Assembly (NCBI GenBank): GCA_034189035.1
Contig: JAXHVA010000047.1
Span: forward strand, 1-32,960
Length of the DNA stretch: 32,960 nt
Reading direction: 5' to 3'
Origin: JAUXFK01 sp034189035
GTDB lineage: Bacteria > Desulfobacterota > UBA8473
In this document: positions 6,744-16,309 of the stretch, piece after piece
How the letters are laid out: every line of letters begins with the position of its first letter
How positions within the stretch are numbered: the first letter of the stretch is position 1
Notes under the pieces: generated by a model
What the model was told of the DNA's origin: nothing
The model's database searches: none
Seen by the model: only the letters and a program-made list of their open reading frames with translations
Translations under genes and position numbers: made by a program

Positions 6744-8039
6744 TTAATCTTCAAAATCGCCATCCGGCCCTTTATCACTCTTTAATAAAGAGGCGCGCTG
6801 TTTGATCTTTTCCTCCGTCCATTCTGCAGGATCTTCTATTCTGCTCACCTGAGGACCAGGATCGAATGAACCTGCTTTTCGTATGGCATCTATGCAGATA
6901 GGGGCCGTGTCATAGGCATTAAAGACATTTACAAGCAAATTATAGACAAAGTCCTCCACCCTCCCGGCCATTCTTGACCTGATAGAGGCAGACTGTCCCA
7001 TAATCTTATTTTCAAAGACCAGATTCAGCTTCTTGTAATTCCCTCCTTTAATCCCATTTGCATCTGCATATGAGACCATCTCAGACCAGAGTTCCTCTGT
7101 TACTCCTTGATCCTTGACTTTGAGAAAATTGCCGTTTTCATCGAGTATGGCATTGCCGTAGTCGTTTACTTCAAGCCCCCAGGCAATCATCTGAAGTGCT
7201 GTTGCTACATTGGCCTTGGTGGTTCTTGTAGCAGAGGCAATCTTCTTCAATCGCTCCGAGCTGTTTCCGGAGGTGCCGTGCTGAGCACCTGAAACTCTGT
7301 ATTTTTCCAAGGCCTTATGGATATCGATTGTTAGATCAATCTGGATACCCTGAGCGCTTGCCTCAATACCATGTGTAGTCCCATTGTTCAATGCTATCCA
7401 GTCCGGAAAGATATTATGCGCATTTAACCCTTGTATGAGAAAGAGGGCCTCTTCAACAGTTGAAAGCCCGGCCTTGCCTTTTATCTCACCGACTTCCGTC
7501 TCAAGGCCCGCCCACTTCGGTACCATTGGGTTTAATTCAATATTGGCAAGCAGATTCTTATCATCAGGCTGATGAGACGCATCTATGGCAATAGAAGTAA
7601 TGCCGGCATCGAACATTGAAGGAATCTCTGTTTTTGCCCTTTGTAAATCCGTATCATCCTTTATTCCGTAATGATCCGCATGTATGGCCACAGGAATAGT
7701 AATGCCAAACTGGTTGCAAAGAGCGTCAACCATCATTGCTAGGTTCCAGTAATTTACGGCACAGTATGCGCCGGCCCCGCCTTCTGACTTTGCGATTTCA
7801 ATAATTACGGCAGCGTTGGCCCTTTGGGCTGCATGCAAAGCTCCCTGTAATACAAGCCTGCTTCTAGCGTTCGCCGCTATTGTAATTGCCTTACTCTTTT
7901 CGGTCATTGCCCTGTCTATGAATTTACCGCTGACGATAAGGGCCCTGGAGTGGGGAAAGAGTTTCACAACATTCGGCGGACGACCAACCTTGAGCGCATT
8001 ATCAAAATCTTTTGAAACTATAACTGGTTGAGTAGACAT
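6744..8039 (-). CDS. Class II (zinc) fructose-bisphosphate aldolase family, long form
   Basis: Class II aldolases cleave or form fructose 1,6-bisphosphate in glycolysis and gluconeogenesis using a zinc ion. The catalytic/zinc motif HADHYGIKD lies near residues 120-128. Further His motifs are NNGTTHGIEA and GAQHGTSGNS, with the phosphate-binding loop around the last. At 431 residues it is longer than typical class II enzymes (about 300-360), with extra sequence at both ends. A tagatose- or other keto-sugar bisphosphate substrate is possible. GGGAGGT lies seven bases before ATG 8039. It is followed two bases later by the Nudix gene. Confidence 0.82.
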   Translation of the reverse strand: MSTQPVIVSKDFDNALKVGRPPNVVKLFPHSRALIVSGKFIDRAMTEKSKAITIAANARSRLVLQGALHAAQRANAAVIIEIAKSEGGAGAYCAVNYWNLAMMVDALCNQFGITIPVAIHADHYGIKDDTDLQRAKTEIPSMFDAGITSIAIDASHQPDDKNLLANIELNPMVPKWAGLETEVGEIKGKAGLSTVEEALFLIQGLNAHNIFPDWIALNNGTTHGIEASAQGIQIDLTIDIHKALEKYRVSGAQHGTSGNSSERLKKIASATRTTKANVATALQMIAWGLEVNDYGNAILDENGNFLKVKDQGVTEELWSEMVSYADANGIKGGNYKKLNLVFENKIMGQSASIRSRMAGRVEDFVYNLLVNVFNAYDTAPICIDAIRKAGSFDPGPQVSRIEDPAEWTEEKIKQRASLLKSDKGPDGDFED

Positions 8040-8824
8040 ATCTTACCTCCCATTCTTTAAAGATACCTTTTCAACAGTTCCTCTCTTGCCAATTAAGCAA
8101 CAATGTAGCTTTTTGTAAAGAATTGAAAGAAGCGGTGGTTACATTGTAATATACCATAAACATATGCAACTTACTCGAAGAACGTTTTTTTAGACCGTTG
8201 CTCTTAATAGATTATATTGAGAGTAAAAACCATGCCTCAGGGCAATTTTAATGCCAGCTTTGAGAGATAAAATCGTTGATTTCAAATTGATTTAGACATG
8301 TTAATAGTCCTTCCATTCGTCCCTTGGCATAACTTATAGTGCCTTATCCCTTGTGCTTCTTTATGTAAGGATAGAGGTTTGTATTGCAGCAACAGTAACT
8401 TTTAGGGATAATCCTTTGATAAAGAACGGGAGGATGGATAAGACTCAATTGCGCTGAACCGTCTTTTCGTTAGCCTACCAATATCAATGGAGTTTGTAAA
8501 GGATTTTTATGTAAATTGGATTGGATGAGTTAGCTTTAGCTGATTGAATGGGTGAGTATTTGCCGGACTTTGGAACTGACGATTCTTTTCTGGATTTTTG
8601 AATTAAAAACTTGTGTTTCGGTTATGTATCGTCGATAATATGAATAAGTGTATTTTCCCCCTCCTTTTAACCGGGCATATTGATAGATAATAGAACAAAC
8701 AGATATTATACTCGTTCTTGAAAATCTCCTCAGCAAAAATAAAGATATTTCTATGGTTCTTTACACTTGATCTGTAACACATCGAAATGATTGTGTAAAT
8801 CCTTTTATAAATGGAGACATACGT
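8040..8824. other. Intergenic region between divergent aldolase and mltD genes
   Basis: These 785 bp of AT-rich sequence must hold both promoters and 5' leaders. I see no gene with recognisable product, no tRNA and no strong terminator. A minus-strand 66-codon ORF (8536-8736) has no ribosome site and unlikely composition. The GGAG of mltD is at about 8812-8817. Confidence 0.5.
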
Positions 8825-9943
8825 ATGCGACGCTTATTGTTTTTCTTATGTATACTGGCTGCAGGTTGTACAACATCAGATAGAACAACACAAAAGACGC
8901 CTATGTCACACCCGTTTCCCTCTCTCATATCCAATGTTCAAACCATCGAACCACTTGATTTTTGCGGCGAACCTGTTGATCTGGATAAAAGAGACATCCG
9001 GGAACGCATGGAAAAGGAGTTGCTCATTACAATATGGGATCGTGCACAGGTCGCTTTGTGGATCAAACGTTCCACCCGCTATTTTCCGCTGATTGAAGAG
9101 ATGTTGAAGAAAGAAGACATGCCGGAAGATTTGAAATACGTTGCTGTTGCTGAGAGCGCATTAAGGCCTCATGTGCGTTCGACCAAAGGTGCAATTGGCT
9201 TCTGGCAATTTATAAAAGCCACAGGTAAAAAATTCGACCTGCAAATCGACTCAAACAAGGATGAACGCAGAAATATCTTTACATCCACAAAGGCGGCTAT
9301 TGCTTACTTTAAAGAGCTCTATAGTATCTTCGGTTCCTGGACACTTTCAGCGGCTGCTTACAACATGGGTGAGCAAGGGCTTCAATCCGAAATATTAGCT
9401 CAAAGATGCAACAACTTCTATGATCTCTACCTCCCTTTTGAGACCCAGCGTTTTATTTTCAGAATTGTTTCAGCAAAACTGATACTCTCTGATCCAGAAA
9501 AATACGGATTCACATTTACCAAAGAAGACCTCTACCCTCCGATCGAATTCGATCGAATAAAACTCACATGCAACCAAACAACACCAATTGACATCATTGC
9601 CCAGGCTGCCAATACGACTTTCAAGGCCATCAAAGACCTAAATACTGAGATCAGAGGCCATTATATAGCTGCAGGCAGTCATTCCATTCTCATACCCAAG
9701 GGGTCGAGTATGGATTTTCATTCGCGTTTAAAGACCTTTTCTGATCAATGGCTCGCCAATAATAATGAACATGTCTATGTGGTGAAAAAGGGTGATAATC
9801 TTTCAAAGATTGCAAAACGCTTTAAAGTTCCTCTGCCTGCTTTGATGATCTGGAACCGACTGAACTTAAATAAGCACATCCATCCTGGAGACCGGCTGAT
9901 AATCTATCCAAATGGGATTGAATCAGAAGACGAGAACCTGTAA
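8825..9943 (+). CDS. mltD: Membrane-bound lytic murein transglycosylase (MltD-like) with LysM
   Basis: This enzyme cleaves peptidoglycan glycan strands to form anhydro-muropeptides. The N-terminus is a lipoprotein signal (MRRLLFFLCILAAGC), with lipidation expected at Cys15. The SLT domain holds the catalytic Glu in VAVAESALRPHV (Glu110) and the GAIGFWQF motif, followed by AAYNMGEQGL. One LysM peptidoglycan-binding repeat closes the protein (about residues 321-366, YVVKKGDNLSKIAKRF). The protein has 372 residues. The start is fixed by GGAG eight bases upstream and by the signal peptide. The radA ATG follows seven bases after the stop, so the two are probably co-transcribed. Confidence 0.9.
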   Translation: MRRLLFFLCILAAGCTTSDRTTQKTPMSHPFPSLISNVQTIEPLDFCGEPVDLDKRDIRERMEKELLITIWDRAQVALWIKRSTRYFPLIEEMLKKEDMPEDLKYVAVAESALRPHVRSTKGAIGFWQFIKATGKKFDLQIDSNKDERRNIFTSTKAAIAYFKELYSIFGSWTLSAAAYNMGEQGLQSEILAQRCNNFYDLYLPFETQRFIFRIVSAKLILSDPEKYGFTFTKEDLYPPIEFDRIKLTCNQTTPIDIIAQAANTTFKAIKDLNTEIRGHYIAAGSHSILIPKGSSMDFHSRLKTFSDQWLANNNEHVYVVKKGDNLSKIAKRFKVPLPALMIWNRLNLNKHIHPGDRLIIYPNGIESEDENL

Positions 9944-9950
9944 GGAAAAA

Positions 9951-11321
9951 ATGAAAAAGTCAAAAACATACTTTTCATGTCAATCCTGTGGATATCATAC
10001 CCCCAGATGGCTGGGCAGATGCCCTGATTGTGGTGAATGGAATACCATGATAGAAGAGGAGATCAACGAACCATCTCCTTATGCAAAAGAATATCTGGGT
10101 ATAGATGTTACTGAGGTTCCCCTGCCAATTACTGAAGTAAAACTCGATGAGGAAGACAGGATATCTACATCTATCAAAGAATTCGACAGGGTCTTAGGCG
10201 GAGGTATAGTAGCAGGGGCTATGATCTTAGTTGGAGGTGATCCGGGCATCGGAAAATCGACCTTACTGCTCCAGGTGATGAATAATCTTGGCCTTTTAGA
10301 GAAAACTGTCTTTTATGTCTCTGGAGAAGAATCAGCTAAGCAGACCAAGATGAGGGCAGGGCGACTCGGTGTATCTTCAAAAAACCTCTACGTAATGTCA
10401 GAGATATCCCTGGAAAAGATTATTGAAGAGGTAAAAAAGCTGAAACCTCAGGTTCTGGTCATCGATTCTATCCAGACAATCTATACTTCCATATTGCAAT
10501 CCGCTCCTGGAAGCATATCTCAGGTAAGAGAGGCCACTGCAAAACTGATGTATATGTCGAAGAAAACCGGAACATCTACATTTCTGATCGGACACGTCAC
10601 CAAAGAAGGGGCGATCGCCGGTCCAAGAGTACTGGAGCATATGGTAGATACTGTCTTGTATTTTGAAGGAGACCGAGGTCATCCTTATCGAATACTACGA
10701 GCGTATAAAAACCGATACGGATCGACCAATGAGATCGGGGTATTTGAGATGAAAGAATCCGGTCTAAATGAAGTTGTAAATCCATCTGAACTCTTTTTAT
10801 CTGAGAGACCCATAAACGTTGCAGGATCAGTCGTAATCTCCAGCGTTGAAGGCACCAGACCGATTCTTGTCGAACTTCAAGCCTTGGTCAGTCCAACCAG
10901 TTTCGCTGTGCCCCGCAGAACAACGATTGGGGTCGATCATAACCGCGTATCTTTACTTGTAGCTGTCTTGGAAAAAAAAGTGGGGATGAGCCTTGCAAAC
11001 CATGATATTTTTTTAAACGCTGCTGGAGGGGTAAGGATAGACGAACCAGCCATTGACTTAGGGATCATTGCCTCAATTGCATCCAATTACCTTGATAAAC
11101 CCATTGATCAAAAAACAGTTGTATTTGGCGAGGTAGGATTAGGTGGGGAAATCAGGGGAATAAGTCAATGGGAGATGCGGATTAAAGAATCTGAAAAACT
11201 GGGTTTTACCCAATGCATATTGCCGAAGGCCAATAAAAAGACCTGTAAAGGAAAGATGGATATCAACTTGATAGGTGTCAATACGGTTGAGCAAACCCTC
11301 GAAATACTATTCAGTCTCTGA
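9951..11321 (+). CDS. radA: DNA repair protein RadA (Sms)
   Basis: RadA is a RecA-like, DnaB-type helicase that promotes branch migration in recombinational repair. A C4 zinc finger occupies residues 10-27 (CQSC...CPDC). Walker A is GDPGIGKST at 96-104, and the RadA-specific KNRFG motif appears as KNRYG near residue 250. A Lon-like C-terminal domain follows (FLNAAGGVRIDEPAIDLG). The protein has 456 residues from ATG 9951, which has AAGGA just upstream; an earlier in-frame ATG at 9912 lies inside mltD and lacks a ribosome site. The last 15 bp overlap the 3' end of recA on the other strand. Confidence 0.95.
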   Translation: MKKSKTYFSCQSCGYHTPRWLGRCPDCGEWNTMIEEEINEPSPYAKEYLGIDVTEVPLPITEVKLDEEDRISTSIKEFDRVLGGGIVAGAMILVGGDPGIGKSTLLLQVMNNLGLLEKTVFYVSGEESAKQTKMRAGRLGVSSKNLYVMSEISLEKIIEEVKKLKPQVLVIDSIQTIYTSILQSAPGSISQVREATAKLMYMSKKTGTSTFLIGHVTKEGAIAGPRVLEHMVDTVLYFEGDRGHPYRILRAYKNRYGSTNEIGVFEMKESGLNEVVNPSELFLSERPINVAGSVVISSVEGTRPILVELQALVSPTSFAVPRRTTIGVDHNRVSLLVAVLEKKVGMSLANHDIFLNAAGGVRIDEPAIDLGIIASIASNYLDKPIDQKTVVFGEVGLGGEIRGISQWEMRIKESEKLGFTQCILPKANKKTCKGKMDINLIGVNTVEQTLEILFSL

Positions 11322-12350
11322 TCCTCCAGAAGAACTCTCTTTCTCCTTCTTTGGATGTAAACTAAAATGCGTAAGGACCTTCTCTGTTATCTCATTTGCG
11401 ATATTCGGATGTTCTTTTAAGAAGACCTTAGCATTCTCTCTGCCCTGTCCGATGCGCTCATCTTTATATGAATACCATGCCCCGCTCTTTTGTATCAATT
11501 CGCCTTGAGTCGCAATATCCAAAAGATCACCTTCTTTGGATATTCCTTCCCCATACATGATATCAAACTCAACCTCTTTAAAAGGCGGAGCAACCTTGTT
11601 CTTTACAACCCTGACTCTTGTTCTGCTTCCTTTAATATCCTGGCCGTCTTTTATATATGCAGTACGACGTATATCCAGCCTCACAGAAGAGTAAAACTTC
11701 AGTGCATTCCCACCTGTCGTTGTCTCAGGGTTCCCATAGAAAACACCGATCTTCATTCGTATCTGATTTATAAATATTACAACTGACATTGATTTGGATA
11801 TAGTAGCTGTTAACTTTCTGAGGGCTTGAGACATAAGTCTTGCCTGAAGGCCCATATGAGCATCTCCCATCTCTCCCTCGATCTCTGCCCTTGGTGTCAA
11901 AGCAGCTACCGAATCAATAACCACTACGTCTATTGCCCCGCTTCTTACGAGCATATCCGCTATCTCTAATGCCTGTTCCCCGGTGTCTGGCTGTGATATC
12001 AACATATCTTCAATCTTTACCCCTAATTTTCGAGCGTAGCTTGCATCCAGGGCATGTTCTGCGTCTATAAATGCTACGATTCCGTCGCTTTTTTGAGCTT
12101 CTGCAATTACATGGAGGGCTAGGGTTGTCTTTCCGGATGCTTCAGGTCCAAAAATCTCCACAATACGCCCCCTAGGAATACCACCGATTCCAAGAGCAAT
12201 ATCGAGGCTTAGGGATCCTGTAGGAATCGTTGGAATATCCTTTATAATTGTTTCTGCACCGAGTCTCATAATAGAACCTTTGCCAAATTGCCTCTCAATC
12301 TGGTTTACAGCCAGATCAACGGCTTTTTCTTTGTTGAGGTCAACACCCAT
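11307..12350 (-). CDS. recA: Recombinase RecA
   Basis: RecA forms ATP-dependent filaments on single-stranded DNA for strand exchange and SOS induction. Residues 68-75 are Walker A (GPEASGKT), followed by DAEHALD and the family signature ALRKLTATIS. The C-terminal tail is acidic/Ser-rich (SSSGGSETE). ATG 12350 is chosen because AAGGAGAT sits a few bases upstream and the protein then has the usual N-terminus (MGVDLNKEKAVDLAV) and length (347). An upstream in-frame start at 12419 would add 23 non-family residues. It is the last gene of the cyclase-pgpA-cinA-thpR-recA run. The stop TAG lies inside the radA coding region. Confidence 0.96.
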   Translation of the reverse strand: MGVDLNKEKAVDLAVNQIERQFGKGSIMRLGAETIIKDIPTIPTGSLSLDIALGIGGIPRGRIVEIFGPEASGKTTLALHVIAEAQKSDGIVAFIDAEHALDASYARKLGVKIEDMLISQPDTGEQALEIADMLVRSGAIDVVVIDSVAALTPRAEIEGEMGDAHMGLQARLMSQALRKLTATISKSMSVVIFINQIRMKIGVFYGNPETTTGGNALKFYSSVRLDIRRTAYIKDGQDIKGSRTRVRVVKNKVAPPFKEVEFDIMYGEGISKEGDLLDIATQGELIQKSGAWYSYKDERIGQGRENAKVFLKEHPNIANEITEKVLTHFSLHPKKEKESSSGGSETE

Positions 12351-12423
12351 ACAAAATCTCCTTAAAAATCGATAAAAGTCTGGCGCCTGTAAAATTATTT
12401 TATGAATTGGCCAAATCAAACAG

Positions 12424-12990
12424 TTATGAGCCTGTTAATTTAAAGGTGCTTAACTTTGAATAGACTGCTCCGGCAGGACGCAATTCACTCTTAAATAGAT
12501 ACAGAGCCTCTACCTGAAATACTCCCAAATCACACCCTTTACACTGCTCTACCTTGTCTATTAATGTCCTCTTTCCCTCCAAAGACTTCACTCTTCCCAA
12601 TGTTAAATGAGGATTGAACTGCCTTTGCTCAGGATCAAATCCAATGGTTTCCAGGTTTTTCTCTATCATATTATAGAGAATTTTCAATGTGTCTCCACGC
12701 TCATCAACACCAACCCATATCACCCTTGGGCGAATGAGACTGGGAAAGGCACCTATATCTCTTATCTCTAAGTGAAAAGGAGAGAACTTCGAAGTGACTC
12801 CAGTAATAACTCGGGAAATCTCTTCAATGGATTCCTCTTCAATATTGCCGAAAAACTTTAGCGTTAAATGGATACTCTCAGGCCTTACCCATTTCACCGA
12901 AAATAAAGAAGATTTTAAATCGTCTTGTACCTTCTTGATCTTTTTGATTATCGTAAATGGAAGCTCTATTGCTAAAAAGCTACGAATCAT
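12424..12990 (-). CDS. thpR: RNA 2',3'-cyclic phosphodiesterase ThpR (2H family)
   Basis: This 2H phosphoesterase opens 2',3'-cyclic phosphate ends of RNA; it was first described as 2'-5' RNA ligase. The two catalytic HxTx motifs are HLTLKF (His41, Thr43) and HLTLGR (His128, Thr130). The protein has 188 residues, normal for the family. It lies between cinA and recA, about 30 bp after cinA and about 70 bp before recA, an arrangement found in several phyla. No lesions are seen. Confidence 0.92.
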   Translation of the reverse strand: MIRSFLAIELPFTIIKKIKKVQDDLKSSLFSVKWVRPESIHLTLKFFGNIEEESIEEISRVITGVTSKFSPFHLEIRDIGAFPSLIRPRVIWVGVDERGDTLKILYNMIEKNLETIGFDPEQRQFNPHLTLGRVKSLEGKRTLIDKVEQCKGCDLGVFQVEALYLFKSELRPAGAVYSKLSTFKLTGS

Positions 12991-13019
12991 AACCTTTTTT
13001 ATCTAAATCTCCATCCCAT

Positions 13020-14255
13020 TCATAAATAATATCTCCTTACCAAATCTAGGGCGCTTTGTGCTGTTAAAAGCCGGACTTGAGCCCGATCCCCCGGGAAAAT
13101 ATACCTCTTTACGAGAGTCTCCTTTTTATCGGAAAGCGAGATAAATACAAGGCCAACCGGCTTTTCTGCAGTTCCACCTCCGGGACCGGCAATGCCGGTT
13201 ACGCCTAAACCCAATGTGGCCTTCGCATATTCGCGTATACCCTGAGCCATCTTTTTTGCAACCTCACCGCTCACAGCACCAAACTCATCCACAATACTTT
13301 TGGGTACATGGAGAAGCTCGATCTTCGCTTGGTTATCATATGCCACCACTGCCCTTTTAAAGTAGTCCGAGCTGCCTGGGATATCAGTCAATCGACTGCT
13401 TATCAACCCCCCTGTACAAGACTCTGCTAAGGCAATAGTATCTCCATTTAATCTCAAAAGGTCACCTACAACCCCCTCAATGGTTTTTCTATCTTTGCCA
13501 AAAACACAATCTCCAAGTCTCTTTTCTATTTCATTTGACGCTTTAGATAGCTTGGAGCAAACCTCTTTATCACTTTTTCCTTTTGCAGTAATCTTGATGT
13601 AGTTTTCCGGAAAATTCGGTAAAAAACCTATCCTGATATCCTCATCTCTTTCAACAATATCTTTTATCATCTCTGCAATACCTGACTCACCAAGACCAAA
13701 GATCTTCAGGGTTTCTGTCTTGAATCGAAATCCTCCTCCCTTTTCCCTTTCTAGGAGAGGCAGTACGCTCTCATCTGTCATCCTTATCATTTCCCTCGGT
13801 ACACCCGGAAGGAAGAAGGAGAGTCTGTCGTTTTGACGGATAATGAATCCACAGGCAGTTCCTATAGGATTATGAATTAATTCTGCCCCTTCAGGAATCA
13901 TGGCCTGTTTTTCGTTATTCAGAGGCATCCTGAATCCTAGCGAGTCAAACAGTGCTTTTATCCGGTTGAGTGCCTCTTCGTTACGTATGAGCTCTCTTTT
14001 AAAAGTCTTTGCTACAACATAAGCTGTAATATCATCATGGGTAGGTCCCAAGCCACCTGTAACTAAAATAACTTCCGCCCTGTTCAATGCTCTCATAAGA
14101 GATTCTTTAATATCGAGTTCATTATCACCCACAGAGGTCATCCATCTGACCTCTATTCCAACGGAGATTAATCGCTCAGCCAAAAAAGATGAGTTTGTAT
14201 CTATAACGCTGCCCGAAGTCAGCTCATTACCAATAGCAATAATCTCTGCATACAT
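13020..14255 (-). CDS. cinA: CinA: MoaB-like domain plus nicotinamide-nucleotide amidase
   Basis: This is a two-domain protein of 411 residues. The N-terminal molybdopterin-binding-like domain (COG1058, ADP-ribose/NMN pyrophosphatase type; GNELTSGSVIDTNSSFLAERL, VTGGLGPTHDD) is followed by the PncC domain. PncC deamidates NMN (ALAESCTGGLISSRLTDIPG, GVTGIAGPGGG). It acts in pyridine-nucleotide recycling. In Streptococcus pneumoniae cinA is co-transcribed with recA and linked to competence; the same neighbourhood occurs here with thpR between. It lies 17 bp after pgpA. Confidence 0.94.
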   Translation of the reverse strand: MYAEIIAIGNELTSGSVIDTNSSFLAERLISVGIEVRWMTSVGDNELDIKESLMRALNRAEVILVTGGLGPTHDDITAYVVAKTFKRELIRNEEALNRIKALFDSLGFRMPLNNEKQAMIPEGAELIHNPIGTACGFIIRQNDRLSFFLPGVPREMIRMTDESVLPLLEREKGGGFRFKTETLKIFGLGESGIAEMIKDIVERDEDIRIGFLPNFPENYIKITAKGKSDKEVCSKLSKASNEIEKRLGDCVFGKDRKTIEGVVGDLLRLNGDTIALAESCTGGLISSRLTDIPGSSDYFKRAVVAYDNQAKIELLHVPKSIVDEFGAVSGEVAKKMAQGIREYAKATLGLGVTGIAGPGGGTAEKPVGLVFISLSDKKETLVKRYIFPGDRAQVRLLTAQSALDLVRRYYL

Positions 14256-14272
14256 ACAATCATACCGTTCAA

Positions 14273-14806
14273 TTAAAAGTTTATAAACCGAAGACCGTGT
14301 AAGACCAGGTTCGTGTAAACTCCGGCGACTAAATCGTCTAGAACAACACCGTATCCGTTCTTTATCTTCTTATCGAAAAAACCTGCAGGAAAGACTTTAA
14401 TGATATCGAACAACCTGAAGAAGAAAAAACCAAGAGCTATGTACACAAACCGATTCGGAACAAAGGCCATTGCCACAAGAAATCCAAATATTTCGTCGAT
14501 AACGATCTGACTGCTATCATTTTCGTGGAGTATCTTTTCCCCTTTTGCTGAAATCAGGACAGCAAAAAAGAATAAACAAATAAGTATGCCGATATAAAAT
14601 AATGGGTTGAAAGCGTATATCAGCAGATATATTCCAATACCAACCAGCGTTCCAACAGTTCCTGGGAATACGGGGAAATAGCCGCTGAAAGCCCCGGTTG
14701 CAACAAAAAGGATGAATCTATCTCCCAGATTAGACCACATATGCACTATACTATTCAATTTATTGACAGGCTGCCTATCGGTTTCATTCGAAAACCCCCT
14801 GCGCAT
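14273..14806 (-). CDS. pgpA: Phosphatidylglycerophosphatase A
   Basis: This membrane phosphatase removes phosphate from phosphatidylglycerol phosphate. Family motifs are YFPVFPGTVGTLVG near the N-terminus, IVIDEIFGFLVA in the middle, FFFRLFDIIKVFPA, and NGYGVVLDDLVAGVYTN near the C-terminus. Several hydrophobic membrane segments are evident. The protein has 177 residues from ATG 14806. No good ribosome site precedes this ATG, so a start some 20 codons later is possible. It sits between the cyclase and cinA with short gaps. Confidence 0.9.
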   Translation of the reverse strand: MRRGFSNETDRQPVNKLNSIVHMWSNLGDRFILFVATGAFSGYFPVFPGTVGTLVGIGIYLLIYAFNPLFYIGILICLFFFAVLISAKGEKILHENDSSQIVIDEIFGFLVAMAFVPNRFVYIALGFFFFRLFDIIKVFPAGFFDKKIKNGYGVVLDDLVAGVYTNLVLHGLRFINF

Positions 14807-14830
14807 ACAACGACCATATATGAATTAAAT

Positions 14831-16309
14831 TCACATTAAATCATAGATTATAAGGTGGTTCTGTATTCCCGGGACTTTCATCTTATACTTCCGATTGAAT
14901 TCAAATAAATCCTTGCATTTTTTATAGGTTCCTTCGCTGATCAATATCTGATTTGCTTTTGCCAAGTTACTTAAACGTTCAGCGACAACAACCCCCTCTC
15001 CGATCACAGTGTAATCGTATCGATACTTAGAGCCTACATTTCCAATAAAGACTCTGTTCGTACTAATGCCAACACCCAAACCTATGGACCCTAATGAAGA
15101 AAATCTCGCTGTCCATTCTTCCTTTTGCTTGTTGAAGCTTTGCACCATCTCCCTGGCAGCTTCTACACATTTATATTCGGGTTTTTCTATAACCAATGGT
15201 GCACCAAAGAAGGCCATGATTGCATCACCAATAAACTTATCAACGGTCCCTTGATATTTGAAGATAATCCTGGTCATCGAAGAAAAAAACGTATCCAGAA
15301 AATCCTTTACATATGATATCTCCAAGTTTCCCAAGAGTTTGCTGAATCCTCTAATATCGGCAAACATAACGGTCAGCACCTTCTCTTCTACTAAACCTTC
15401 ACTTGAAGGATACCTCAACATCTCATCTACAACATCAGGAGAGTGATATTGTGCAAGTATCGTACGAAGTCTCTTCTTTTCATGGGATTCCTTCATTAGT
15501 TTTGCCCTTTTTATGGCTGCTGCGGCATGATTTCCGAATATGGTAAGCAGCTTCAGATCTTTTTGTGAAAAATACTTATTCGTCTCTGTTCTGTTTAAAT
15601 TCAATACGCCAATGACCTCTTCTTCTGTCTTAAGTGGGACGCATAAGGCCGAAATAATTTTTCGATTTTTATTCTCCACCCCTGGAAAATCAATGGGGTC
15701 AACCTCCCCGTTTAGCAACAATGATTCACCGCGCTCAGCCACCCATCCATCAACCGACTCCCCTATGGGAATCAAGGCATTTTGTGTGTATTCTGCCTCT
15801 TTACCATAGCTTGCCTGCACCTTTAAAGACTTATTGTCTTCCTGAGTAAGCAACAAGGAAGAATAATCAGCTTCCATACACTTTACAACCTGCTGAACAA
15901 TTGATTTTAATATATCATCAATGTCGATATTTTTATTGATGTACGTACTGATTTCAAAAAGGCCTGTCATAATATTCATATGCTTCTCAAGTTCTTCTGA
16001 GTAACGCTCCTCACCAAGCAGGGCAGCCCTTAACCTCCTGATTTCTCTTTGCTTCAAGATCAAATATAATGTAAAAAGGAGAATCATTATGGCCAAAATG
16101 TTGATATAAAAATACTGGTTTAATCCTCCAATGGTTATCTCTGCATCGCTTGTCAGGGACCTGATTACATTTGGAACGAGAATACCCAGGGTCAGAACAA
16201 TAATTATCAGGATGGAGAGCAACCAGAGTTGATACTCACGTGTATCCAATGGTTTGAGATCCCTCTCTTTTTTGTCATCTTTTTTTTGAGGTTTTCTAAA
16301 AGGCCACAT
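14831..16309 (-). CDS. Membrane-anchored GAF / class III nucleotidyl cyclase
   Basis: Two transmembrane helices (LWLLSILIIIVLTLGILV and YINILAIMILLFTLYLIL) are followed by a GAF sensor domain (about residues 110-265) and a class III cyclase catalytic domain (about 300-490). Both metal-binding Asp motifs are present: FADIRGFSKLL and DKFIGDAIMAFFGAP. The purine/transition-state segment is unusual: it reads GEGVVVAERL where typical enzymes have GDxVNxAxRL, so Asp becomes Glu and the transition-state Asn becomes Val. It may be a weak cyclase, a different nucleotide specificity, or a regulatory domain. ATG 16309 is preferred over 16315 because AGGA is then seven bases upstream. It is first of the run leading to recA. 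Confidence 0.85.
   Translation of the reverse strand: MWPFRKPQKKDDKKERDLKPLDTREYQLWLLSILIIIVLTLGILVPNVIRSLTSDAEITIGGLNQYFYINILAIMILLFTLYLILKQREIRRLRAALLGEERYSEELEKHMNIMTGLFEISTYINKNIDIDDILKSIVQQVVKCMEADYSSLLLTQEDNKSLKVQASYGKEAEYTQNALIPIGESVDGWVAERGESLLLNGEVDPIDFPGVENKNRKIISALCVPLKTEEEVIGVLNLNRTETNKYFSQKDLKLLTIFGNHAAAAIKRAKLMKESHEKKRLRTILAQYHSPDVVDEMLRYPSSEGLVEEKVLTVMFADIRGFSKLLGNLEISYVKDFLDTFFSSMTRIIFKYQGTVDKFIGDAIMAFFGAPLVIEKPEYKCVEAAREMVQSFNKQKEEWTARFSSLGSIGLGVGISTNRVFIGNVGSKYRYDYTVIGEGVVVAERLSNLAKANQILISEGTYKKCKDLFEFNRKYKMKVPGIQNHLIIYDLM

Noticed and set aside
8536..8736. 66-codon minus-strand ORF between the aldolase and mltD genes
   Set aside because: It has no ribosome site, no recognisable family and lies in a promoter region.
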